From the NCBI RefSeq assembly GCF_964355755.1, contig NC_092672.1, positions 5,642,001 through 5,706,000 on the forward strand: a DNA stretch of 64,000 bases, given 5' to 3'. The first letter of the stretch is position 1. Every line of letters starts with the position of its first letter. A program made the position numbers and the translations under genes. The notes beneath the pieces are model-generated. The model was given only the letters and a program-made list of their open reading frames with translations. It ran no database searches and was not told where the DNA came from. Below are positions 46,901 to 57,562 of this stretch, piece after piece. The stretch comes from Antedon mediterranea. Lineage: Eukaryota; Echinodermata; Crinoidea; Comatulida; Antedonidae.

Positions 46901-49900
46901 AATTTTGATTCAAGCAATATGTAAAGTGTGATAGAAGAAATGGATTAGAAACTTAATATTAATGATTTTTAGAAAATATCTCCAAACTTGAACATATCAT
47001 CATTTTTTGGCACCAAAAGGAGATCATAAATAAATATGGAAGTGCAAGAATTGCATATCATACATCAAGTTATTTGAGTATGATGTTCCGTAACTAGTTG
47101 CATACGATTGCTTAAAGTTTGTGCATCATATGAAGAGTTTGTTTTAATAACATATATGTATACATTATCGTCTTTTCTTTAATAGATGCTTGCATTCCGA
47201 ATCCATGTCAAAATTTTGGAAGTTGTTTGCGCATATCGACGACCAGTCCACTTTACAGCTGTACCTGTACCAGTGGGTATACTGGAAGCAATTGTCAGAC
47301 ACCACCACCATCTGGTAAATGATACCTCAACTCTAGTCTAGACCGTCTCTCCTCCAGAATGATTTTTTTTTCTCACAATATTTCTATGGGGAGCCTATCC
47401 ATAGAGTTATGTTATCCAAATCTAAGCAGAAAAGTTTAACCCATACTTTTAAATATTTTATGATCCGCTGGGGGAAAACATGGAAGCGATGAGATCATCA
47501 TTAGAGATGCCTACTCCTAATGTTAATTTCATCTACATAGAAAAACTTAGTCGCGTAGGGTGATATAATTGCTGATATAATTGAAATAGATGATGTATTA
47601 ATTGGATTTACATCATGTGTACCGTATAGTTTTACAAAATATTGGAGCAAAAGTGATGACGCAATGAGAATCATCTTCTTATTTCGCCCTTAATTTCTTA
47701 CTTCGTTTTTCAGTGAATCCATGTAGTCCAAACCCGTGTCAAAATCAAGGAACGTGTTTTCAGAGCTCGGTAGTTCTTAGTTCTTATACATGTGTCTGTG
47801 TAGCTGGGTATGGCGGAACAAATTGTGAAACAGGTACTGTACTGTAACCTGTCCATGAAAATATTTTCTGACTAACTTTAACACACGATATAGTAACACT
47901 TTGTAACAGGTTTATATTAACCCACCGTATAGTACATTCCTATTGTCAGTTCAGCACTGCCAGCAGTCGACGACATTTTCGACAAACTACTATCTTGACT
48001 TTTTCAAACGCTGAGAGTAAAACCCATTTTACCTGACTCAAACATCTTCTACTGTAGGCTAAATAATTTTTTTTGCGCATCAACAAACAAAAACACTTAA
48101 ATACGCATGCACATAAGGAGCGCTTTCATTTCCCACGAATAAATTCACCTTTTCTATGGAAAACTGGCTTAATAATACAGTCTCTAGTAAGTGTGTCTGT
48201 TGGCGGTGGCTGTCACTGGTATTATATCCACTTACATCTATTATCCGCATTATATTATGGTGGTGGTGTTTTTACTAATATAACCATTTTGTTAACTCTA
48301 GATATCAATGAATGTTCCAGTAACCCATGTGCAAATGGTATTTGTACAAATAACATAAACTTTTTCACTTGTATCTGTTTTTCGGGATATTTCGGCAAAC
48401 GTTGTGAAAATGGTAGGCATGTAGTTATTTGTTTAAACTAACAACATCAAACTTGAATGCACGGTTAAAGATGTATTGTCCCCCTGAAAAATAATTTTTA
48501 CAAATTGTTTTGTTGAATATGCCATTTTAATGTCTCATAATAGTTATCCACTTTGACCAAAAATTGGATCTAAACAAAATTAATTTACCTGAAAAAACTG
48601 ACATTTAAGCGAAAATTGTCAAATTGGCTGCCAGCCAATGGATTTTTGGTTGAATTTAACCATTTATTGTGTTATTTTATAAGTGAAGCATTTTTTTTTT
48701 TCGTTTTTTTTTCTACCGAAGTGATTAACTTTGTTAAAACTACAAAATAACCTATTCAAAATCTGATTGAATTAATCTTCATTTTTCATGCTTTTTGGGG
48801 ACAAAAAGAAGATAAATATAGAGGCCTAATATTGGAAATCACTTGCATTGTATATTGTTTTAACCATTAACTTTGCTAACTTTAGATATCAATGAATGTT
48901 CAAGTAACCCATGTGTGAATGGTGTTTGTATAAATAACATAAACAGCTTTACTTGTGCCTGTTCTCCTGGATATTCCGGCACACGTTGTGACAATGGTAG
49001 GCTTACATACTCATTTAATTGAGCAAAACAGATTTCCTTGATCAAACTAATATAAGAAAGAGGTTTTAAAACAATAGTGAAGGTTATTTTGCACATCAAC
49101 AAAAAAAAAACCACAACACTTAAATACACATGTACATAGCCTAAGTAGCGCTTTCATTTCACACGAAAAAATTCACCTTTTCTATGGAAAACTGGCTTAA
49201 TAATACAGTCTCTAGTATGTGTGTCTGTTGGCGGTGTCTGTCACTGGTATTATATCCACTTACATCTTATATCCGCATTATATTATGGTGGTGGCGTTTT
49301 TATAATATAACCATTTTGTTAACTTTAGATTTTAATGAATGTTCCAGTAACCCATGTGTGAATGGTTTTTGTATAAATAACATAAACAGCTTTACTTGTG
49401 CCTGTTCTCCTGGATATTCCGGCACACGTTGTGACAATGGTAGGCATGTATAATCATTTAATTGATCAAATCAGATTGCCTTGATCAAACTATATAAGAG
49501 AGGGGTTTTACAACAATAGTGAAGGTTCTTTTCCGCGTAGAGACAAGTCGGGAACTTCTGTTCCTTCCTGATTTAATCCAGTAAAAGCTCTGTCTACACT
49601 ATCAAACTAGTTTGACCAAAATAAGATGTGCAAAGTATGGTAATGGCCTAATATGACATCATCATGTCCATTATTACGGCCACATATTTTTTTTTGTCAC
49701 ATAAAGTCAGACAGATAGTGTAGACACTGCACATTCACTCTCAAAATATTATTTATACGTGTATTTTAATGATGCGTCTGTCAGGAAAACTTAATGAATA
49801 CATGTTAAACAATCAACCAAAGACTTCACATAATTCCAAATAAAAATATTAAATGGCACTCAACTCAAACTTGAAGAACTACGCACATTTTTAATATGTT

Positions 49901-52900
49901 TTTATTATTATTATCTCTAGATGCTTGCAATCCGAATCCATGTCTAAATTCTGGGAGTTGTTCACGTATATCGGATAGTCCGCTTTACAGCTGTACCTGT
50001 GCCAGTGGATATACTGGAAGCACTTGTGGAACAACAGTATCTGGTAAATAGTCAAAATAGTCCCAGCAATAAATAAAATAATTTAGGAGTATTGATTGAG
50101 TAGTAAAAATATGTATAATAATAATAATAATAGTAATAATATCCTAGATTTATATAGCGCATAATGTTGTGAAACCTCTAAGAGCTGAACATTCAGTGAT
50201 TTTTTTGGACCAAACACGTATGGAAACACACTCCCAAAATAATTCAGCTAGTAATCAGCGTGAAATTGTGTCTTGATCTAACCGGGTTCCCATTTATACA
50301 CCTGGGTGGAGAGATGCAAACGTAAGTAAAGTATCTTGCCTAAGAATATAAGCAATGATGCGGCGAGAGTTGGATTCGAACCTCGATCTCACGATCAGTA
50401 GTCGAACGTCCAACACACTGCGCCACACGCCCTTTATTTATATGTTTAGGAAGAGGAAAACCTGAAGATCGAAAGTTATGAATCATCCTCCATGTTCGAA
50501 TTTCGATGAAGACAACTTTATTAAAAAATAAATGTTCCTAATACCTGATGTGAAATTTCAGGTTCCGGCGCCGCCGTAATAGATAAAGCAACATTAGCCT
50601 ATAATAATAACATCCAAAATGAATATTTATTGTTTAAAATCTCCTTTTAGGGCCATGTAACAGTTCGCCTTGTCTTAATGGTGGAGCATGTACAGACATT
50701 TCTAATGGTTACATGTGTCAATGTGTACCTGGTTACGATGGAAGCCGCTGTGAAACTGGTAAATTCAAACGTGCCTCGCGCTTTCAAATCTTGATATAAT
50801 AATTTCATACGTCATCATGTTGTGTTTTCACGGATAACAGGTTTCATATAAATTAATGTTCAAGTAACCCGTGTTTGTTGTTGTTTGTGTTTCTGTTGGC
50901 GGTGTCTGCCGCTGATATTATATCCAATAACATACATAATTATCTATTCGCATTATACGGCTCTGGTGGTGGTGTATATACTAATATAAACAGTTATTTT
51001 GTTAACTCTCTAGAAATCAATGAATGTTCCAGTAACCCATGTATGAATGGTGTTTGTATAAATAACATAAACTTTTTCACTTGTACTTGTTCTTCGGGAT
51101 ATTCCGGCACACGTTGTGAAAATGGTAGGCATATATTATTATACTCTATTTCAGACAGAACGTGCACACATAATATTATTCCACGAATAAATTCACCTCG
51201 TGTGGAAAACTTGCTTTAACAATTACAGTTTACGAGCGTACCGTATGTCTGTTTGTGGTGTCATTGATGTCAACTTACATAGTTGTTATGTAATCCGTAT
51301 TAAGCGACTCTGGTGGTGGTGTATTTTCTAATATAACCAGCGGTCTTGTTAACTCTTTAGATATCAATGAATGTTCAAGTAATCCATGTGCCAATGGTGA
51401 ATGTACAGATAACGTAAACAGCTTTACTTGTGCCTGTTCTCCTGGATATTCCGGCACACGTTGTGACAATGGTAGGCATGTATATAATTCATTTCATACA
51501 AAATGTGCACATTCAGGCTCATGGAGGAACAATATACAGTATTATTTATTATTATACAGCCCACGAAAAAAGTCGCCTAGTTAAATTGCTTAATAATACA
51601 GTTTTTCGGACATACTGTGTTTCTGTTTGTGGGATATAATATTCACTTACCACCACACATGTTATGTATGTAGTCGACTCTGGTGGTGGTGTATTTACTA
51701 ATATAATCAGTGGTCTTGTTAACTCTCTAGATATCGATGAATGTTCCAGTAACCCATGTGTTAATGGTGTTTGTACAAATAATATAAACAGCTTTACTTG
51801 TACATGTTCTTCTGGATATTCCGGCACACGTTGTGACAATGGTAGGCATACGAAATCATTTCGTCAGACTTATATAACAGCTGGATTTACAAAACAAGAG
51901 TAAATGTTCACACAGAAACCTGTTCAAACATTTTTGATGAATATATATAACATTGTGCCTATAGTTTACTTGTAATGAAGTGTATTGAACAAGCGAATAC
52001 TTACGTAGTGCGAACCTTTATATGCCAACAACTATTTCTGGTATTTTAATCTTCTGCCTAAACCCAGTAACACCTGCCCACACTCGCTCTCACCAATAAA
52101 CTATCTGTATATGTATATTTTAACATTGATGATTCTGCCTGAAAAAAGGTGAATAAATGGATGTTATAACAAAAGAACTAATTCCTAACTCACCCACATA
52201 AATGAGTTTAAAATCTCATCCTATATAGGAGGCATTTTGTTGTATAAAGGAAACACTGATGTTTAGTACTGATTTTAAACAAGACGATATAGCTACTACT
52301 ACGCTGTAGACATCATGGGCTGAAATCTTACAATATTCAAAATGGCACTAGTTAAACTGAGTTGGCAATATACGCAAATGTTTCTTTTTATTTCTAGATG
52401 CTTGTAGTCCGAATCCATGTCTAAATTCTGGGAATTGTACACGTACATCGGTTAGTCCACTGTATACCTGTGCCTGTACCGACGGATATACTGGAAGCAC
52501 TTGTCAGACACAACTAACTGGTTAGTATTCGAAAGAAACAAATTTTACAAACAAATATGTTTCTAACATTGTGGTGGTTTAAATGTAATAAATTTCTTTT
52601 GTACCGTTTACATTACGGTACATTTTCTATGCTAAACTTTTTCTATATTCATGTAAAAATGTGTAGGCCTATAATAATAATTATGTCGTAATGGGGAAGC
52701 CGAAATTTAGAAATCACAAACGGTTGACTTTATGTATACCAACAGTACCATCAATGATTTTTTTTAGGAGCTTGTGTCAATACTCCTTGTAACAATGGCG
52801 GGGTATGTACAGCAGTGACCGATGGATATACGTGCCAGTGTCAGGCTGGATATATCGGAGAAACTTGTTCCTCCACGGGTACGTAAGAGAGATTAATATT

Positions 52901-54456
52901 AATATAAATATTCCATACGTTTTTGCATTTCTCATGTTTTAATTTAAAAACCAAAACTAGAAATTAAAAATTAAACTTAGTTAGGGCTTGTTAGCAAATT
53001 TTTTCTCAAATCTGGGAAAGCTACTAATAGCTTTTTTTCGCCAAAGTGTTCAGAAACATGTCTACTACATCAACCAATTAGTTCCAAATCAACTCCTAAA
53101 GGAAAATTTTTGGCAGCCATTTTTCAAAATGGTCGCCTATAACACCAAATGTTCTTATATCTCTGTAACTAATGAAGGTAGAGACTTATATTTTGTCTCA
53201 AAATGTTCATAATATAGATATTTATATTTACTCTAATTGAATATTTTTTCCAAAATATCGTTTTATGACCAATTGACCCTTGACCTGACCTTATCAGTAT
53301 CTCAGTTAATACTGGTCATACTCGACTCATAGATACCTCAAACTGGTCTCGATTTATTCAGAATGTACATGTTTATATTTACCGTAATAGAACTAACTCT
53401 TTTTTAACACAATGATTCGAATCAACTTTTTATAATTGTGTTAACCCCGCCTGCGTGAAATCAAACCTGCATCGTCGTCGGTTCCCGCTTGTGATTACGC
53501 AATACAGCACAATACGTCGCTGCGTTGCGTTCTGGTGGAAACCACTCTTTATTTTGTATAACATAGCGTTTACTTTCGTTTCCATTGTTATTTTCTATGT
53601 TGTTTTTAAACCTCAGATCAGTGTGTCGAGATGCCTTGTAAAAACAGTGGTGTGTGCATATCGTTAGAGAATTCATACATCTGCAATTGCGCCGATGGAT
53701 ACACTGGTAACACTTGTTCGAACACAGCAGAGAGTAAGTATACGTTTACACGTACGATTAAAAAAATATATATTTCCATTACATTGACATTCGGATGGAT
53801 ACGTTTTAAATAATTAGGCATTCGGTAAAATGACGTCATAGTAATATGACCAAATTAAACTAGCTCCCTGATACAAAGTTACCTCATATATCATCGTTAT
53901 CATTAACATTAATACGTTTTCAGACGCTTTAGGCCTATAGTTTCTTATTGACAGACAGTTTATAATAGATGACTGTTAGCACTGTAAATAAACTAAATGA
54001 ATTTACACTGTTTGTCTATATTGATGATATTATACATTTCATCTGTGACACCATTTGTCGCGAAAAATTAGGAATAATAATATATAACGTTGCCTTAGGA
54101 ACTATTTTTTGAGTGGAGTTGTGGCTTGGTGGTTATGATGCGTGGCTACCACTCCAAGGGTCCTGGGCTCAAGAGCATCTTGTGTATATGTTTGTCTTGT
54201 GAACCTCACGGTCTCTGATGATCAGCAATTGCTGGATGGATCACCCTAATTAAATATGGTTTAAACCGGCACGGAAGGTTTTATTGATATTTTTTGTTAT
54301 TCCATTTCAGGCCTGACGGATGATGAAGATGAACCAGTTATAGAATGGTACTGGGTTGCACTTCTTGCTGTGTTCGGATTTTTTATTTTTGTTTCGTTTA
54401 TCTTTTGCTACTGCGAATGTTACAAATCAGAACCAGAACACGTTGCCTACTATTAG
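40939..54456 (+). CDS. Reeler domain, EGF repeat, single-pass membrane protein
   Basis: Exons: 40939-41140 (signal peptide and Reeler start, [16 protein letters not shown]), 44325-44562 and 45143-45207 (rest of Reeler), then EGF exons 45464-45581/46061-46068 (split by a LINE), 46571-46684, 47186-47314, 47714-47833, 48302-48412, 48886-48996, 49329-49439, 49921-50043, 50651-50758, 51014-51124, 51361-51471, 51731-51841, 52398-52520, 52768-52878, 53617-53733, and 54311-54456 (membrane segment [18 protein letters not shown], tail [11 protein letters not shown], stop). Every EGF exon is phase 1-1, so exons can be skipped without frame loss. Six are near-identical 111-nt units, mostly starting [10 protein letters not shown], a calcium-binding EGF type. 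Reeler domains occur in reelin and in secreted insect immune proteins; a surface adhesion or recognition role is inferred. With the LINE-bearing exon skipped the frame is open throughout. Confidence 0.85.
42365..42530. repeat. 22-bp minisatellite (about 7 units) in intron 1
   Basis: The unit AATAGGTTACTTTTCTGTCC plus AT repeats about seven times. It decays on the right into TAGGTGACTT and TGTCCAAAATAGG variants up to about 42670. Confidence 0.9.
43467..43661 (-). mobile_element. Possible LINE reverse transcriptase fragment
   Basis: A 64-codon minus-strand frame begins [16 protein letters not shown], which resembles the thumb region of non-LTR reverse transcriptases. The rest is not recognisable. 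Weak call. Confidence 0.35.
43948..44316 (-). mobile_element. LINE 3' fragment next to a Reeler splice acceptor
   Basis: The minus frame below about 44316 ends in a CR1/L2-type reverse transcriptase C-terminus ([48 protein letters not shown]). The 3' end has AGCGCTTTATAAATG-type sequence and an ATT trinucleotide tail at about 43950-43970. It stops within about 10-25 bp of the acceptor of exon 2 (44325). Confidence 0.8.
45582..46060 (-). mobile_element. LINE 3' fragment inserted in an EGF exon
   Basis: Flanked by a direct repeat GACACT (45576-45581 and 46055-46060). On the minus strand 45891-45601 encodes [18 protein letters not shown] and [11 protein letters not shown], the usual end of craniate-like/RTE-type non-LTR reverse transcriptases. 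Frame-shifted remnants ([20 protein letters not shown]) continue to about 46045. A GA-rich tail lies at the left edge. Removing it leaves a 126-nt exon in the same 1-1 phase as all neighbours. Confidence 0.88.
48464..48820. mobile_element. TTAA-flanked inverted-repeat element, copy 2
   Basis: Left end TTAAAGATGTATTGTCCCCC as in the copy at 19041. The right end is diverged (GGGGACAAAAAGAAG). It lies in the intron between two EGF exons. Confidence 0.65.
49583..49732. mobile_element. MITE, AAGCTCTGTCTACACTATC family
   Basis: AAAGCTCTGTCTACACTATC at the left and GATAGTGTAGACACTGC at the right, with GACATCATCATGTCCATTAT inside. It lies in an intron of the Reeler-EGF gene. Confidence 0.8.
50105..50435 (-). 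mobile_element. tRNA-derived SINE, inverted
   Basis: At the right edge the minus strand reads GGGCGTGTGGCGCAGTGTGT (A-box region) and GAGGTTCGAATCCAACTC (B box), a tRNA-like head. The body ends at the left in GCGCTATATAAATC and an ATT microsatellite. A truncated relative lies at about 60810-60920. It is in an intron of the Reeler-EGF gene. Confidence 0.8.
53430..53560. repeat. Fragment of an AAGCTTGGTTCCC-type element
   Basis: AATACGTCGCTGCGTTGCGT and CTGGTGGAAACCACTCTTTA resemble one end of the family. CGCCTGCGTGAAATCAAACC is shared in inverted form with the cluster near 8170. It sits just upstream of the last EGF exon. Confidence 0.5.
54113..54265 (+). mobile_element. SINE family A copy with internal deletion
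   Basis: GAGTTGTGGCTTGGTGGTTA, then a deletion that joins GGGCTCAAG directly to AGCATCTTGTGTATATG. It ends GCTGGATGGATCACCC. It is placed in the last intron of the Reeler-EGF gene, 45 bp before the acceptor. Confidence 0.8.
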
Positions 54457-55861
54457 CACAACTATATATATTACTGGAGGACTGCGAAACTGTATCAAAT
54501 GTTCATATTGGAATTGTCCGCCGTGTTGATCTTTAATATCTGTAATACTTGTGCACCACGGGCCCCGCATTTCTCTGGTTTTTGCTAATGATTTAGTCTA
54601 ATACGTCCAATAGAATTAATTTTCATACAGTAGTAAATGGAGAAAAAAGGTGGTTTATATTAGTTAGTATTTTACCGAGTATAGTATTGTTATTTAACAA
54701 TTTCAATGCATTCTAAAAACGATATCAGACGCATGAATGAGCCTCAATTATAATCTAAGTCACATGACATTATCACAATGCTAGAACAGAAATAATATAT
54801 GTATATTTTATTCCATTATAATAATTATGAGTAGCCAGAGTATCACCATAAGCCTTATTTTTTTAAGATCGACATTTCTGTAGATTATGTAAAATAAACG
54901 GACACATGTAGACCATGGACCTCTAATTTATAGGTCCATGTTTAGACGAATTTAGCCAAATTACAATCATTTTAAAATGTTACACCATCATGTGATACTC
55001 ATGTGAGGCTGTAGAAATTTGTCAACATTTTAAAGTTATTTTCCATCACAATAATTAGGCCTAATTGAAATAGGCCTACAGCATATTAATTTTTTTTATG
55101 ATACACAGTAAAACAATTAATATATAATATAAATGATGTAATGTATGATAACCTTTTTATATCTTAGAATATGTAGGCCTAATTGTAGATATTAAAAAAT
55201 AGAATTATTTTTACATAAGAAAAAACAAAAAAAAAGCTTAATACACGTTTCAGTAACAATGGACCTATGATAATACGAATACCGTCATTGTTTAAACTAT
55301 GCAAGCTCCACCCGATTCTGCAGCTGTCACTAGATACATCTTCACCGACCATCGCAAGTCATCTAGAAACGAGTCTGCGTCTATTAAGTACTTTTTATCC
55401 CTTAATGTAATCAATTATATTTTGGGTCAAACTATCCATGGTACAAACTCTACACTCAAAACACCACGCTATCTAATTTTGTAATTGCTGCCATTTGTAG
55501 GCCTAATTGTTATTTAATTTCTGTAAATAATCGAATAATAATAGTTTCAAAGTCGAAAAGACACCGAAACTCCTCGCCGCTGTCCTATGTGCCGCAGACG
55601 ATCAAGCGCCTGTCCTCGACACATTATCCGACGTTTTCAATCACTTACGGTAGGCCTATAGTTCTTTCGTTTGTTTGCGTTTATTCTTATTCCTCAATTA
55701 AATCACGTAAATGTTAATGTATTGAAAATTGTTTATGTATACCTATACTGATAATCTGTTTAAAATTTTAATTAGGTCTATTATTTTTTTGTATTTTTAA
55801 ATAAATAGATATTATAATAGACTTGTATGTATTTTATTTTGCTGTTCGAATAAACTAATGG
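54457..55861. other. 3' flank of the Reeler-EGF gene
   Basis: Mostly AT-rich non-coding. Two less AT-rich patches, 55295-55490 and 55560-55650, have short open frames with no recognisable similarity. They may be remnants of a gene or repeat. Confidence 0.4.
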
Positions 55862-56212
55862 TTTAATACCACGTTGAAATACCGGTTCTCGTGAGATCAC
55901 CGAAGTTAAGCGACGTTGGGCCGGGTTAGAGCTTGGATGGGAGACCATCTGGGAATACCGGGTGCTGTATATGGAGCTGGGGTTCCGTTAGGCATTTGAA
56001 ATCAGCATTGCTGACTCTTATGGCAGCCCCTGTATCTGCCTTTCCTCTGGTGAAGGTGGGCACTGGACGAGAGAAGCCCTTGATCAATGCTAGGACCAAT
56101 CAAGGTTCTTTAAACAGTCCTGGCTTTGTTTGTATCAAACCTGTTAGTGGCGGTAATTATTACTGTTGGTTTCGATAGAATAAAATAAAATAAAAAAATA
56201 ATAGACCGGCAT
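55862..56212 (+). mobile_element. 5S rRNA-derived SINE
   Basis: 55862-55972 aligns by eye along most of a 5S rRNA: GATCACCGAAGTTAAGCGAC (A box region) and GCTTGGATGGGAGACCATCT, then GGGAATACCGGGTGCTGTA (C box region). The 5' third is more diverged. An unrelated body of about 200 bp follows, then an AAAATAAAATAAAATAAAAA tail. A 5S head, internal pol III promoter, body and A-rich tail match the SINE3 class. A functional 5S gene would end at the CTGTA with a T run, which is absent. Confidence 0.8.
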
Positions 56213-56460
56213 TACGTTAGTCAAAATAGGCCTACCTTGTCAAAATACGAATATTAAATGCAATAAAATGAGATCAATCATTTAACATCTCCACAAAGAG
56301 AGTCCCATATAGATCAGACAGATCATGTACAACATATTTTGGTCTTTTTTTTAAACAGAAGGCTTTTACACAGACCCCTGAGTTCATATTTGGGAAGTGC
56401 AAACAAATTACAGAAAGAATAAGTTGACCTCCGTATGTCATATAAATACGCATATATATA

Positions 56461-56585
56461 GCAGTACAATATCAAACTAGTTCGAAAAAAAAAAGTGACG
56501 TGCCCAAATATGGCAGTGATATGACGTCATCATGTCCATATACGGGAACATAACATTTTTTTTTCACATAGGCCTAAAGTTTGAT
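56461..56585. mobile_element. MITE, AAGCTCTGTC family, truncated copy
   Basis: AATATCAAACTAGTTCGA, GTGACGTGCCCAAATATGG, ATGACGTCATCATGTCCATA and AAAGTTTGATAC are present, but the terminal AAGCTCTGTC is missing on both sides. Confidence 0.65.
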
Positions 56586-56599
56586 ACATGAGGTAACGA

Positions 56600-56752
56600 A
56601 ACGGATCTACATAAAAACACGCGTAAACGCAACGCAAGCGTGTTGACCAATGACAAGCGACAATTCGAATAATTCATCGCTTGTGATTGGTCAACTCCCT
56701 TACGTTGCGTCTACGTCCTTGCGCTGCGTCCTAATGGGAACCAAGCTTAACG
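56600..56752. repeat. AAGCTTGGTTCCC inverted-repeat element copy
   Basis: ACGCAACGCAAGCGTGTTGA, CAATGACAAGCGACAATTCG and a terminal AATGGGAACCAAGCTTAA show the family found around the TLR genes. Confidence 0.65.
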
Positions 56753-57562
56753 AGCCACTACGATACGGGGCCGTGGCGCAAAAATTTGATTCCTCGACGT
56801 CTCACAGGCAGAAATCATGAATCATTTATACGGTCCAAATTTTATAAAAACGATGACATTAGAGAGATTTTATCAATCCTTTACAGCATGAGTAAAAGTG
56901 ATCTGGAGCTCAGGGGAGGAGGTTGAGTCTCACCCAATAATACGTTTACCAAGTGTTCAAATGTACTTAGAGTATACCGAACGTAGGGCAAAGACCTAAT
57001 AATTTTAGCATGGGTAATTTTACATCATTATAAACTATAACATAGGCCTACTACTAATTTGATTATTGACCAAAATATAGATTGAAAATGCTTCCGTAGG
57101 CCTATTATGTGTTTGAATCTAAACGGAGATATGCCTATGTTCTCGAAAAAATCATCTTGGTTCAAATGATTTATGTTAGTATTTTGGTAAACCACAACGT
57201 TGCAAAAAAGTCTATTTTTTTATGGTTTACCAAAAGGAAAAAAATATAACATAAACAGAGATAGCTATATACATTACTGTACATTGAAAACATTAGTTTG
57301 CTATTTAACTGCTAGGAAGGGCTAAATAAACAGGTAGAATAATGTAGTTCTTATATAGTGTCACTGTTTAAATAATAGTACAATATATCCATAGGAGCGT
57401 AAGAACACAAAAGACATTCAAGGTGGTATTGCTTCTTTTCTGCTGCCATTCAATGTGCTCACTGTGTCGTATCGTTTGATCGCCTATTGTCAGTATCAAT
57501 ATTAAATGGATTTATGTCTCGACTGGACAGTCTACGTTTGGTGTGTATAATCAACAGTCAAA

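Noticed and set aside
55862-55975. Functional 5S rRNA gene
   Set aside because: The 5' third is diverged, there is no terminator T run after the 5S part, and a non-5S body with an A-rich tail follows. SINE is the better reading.
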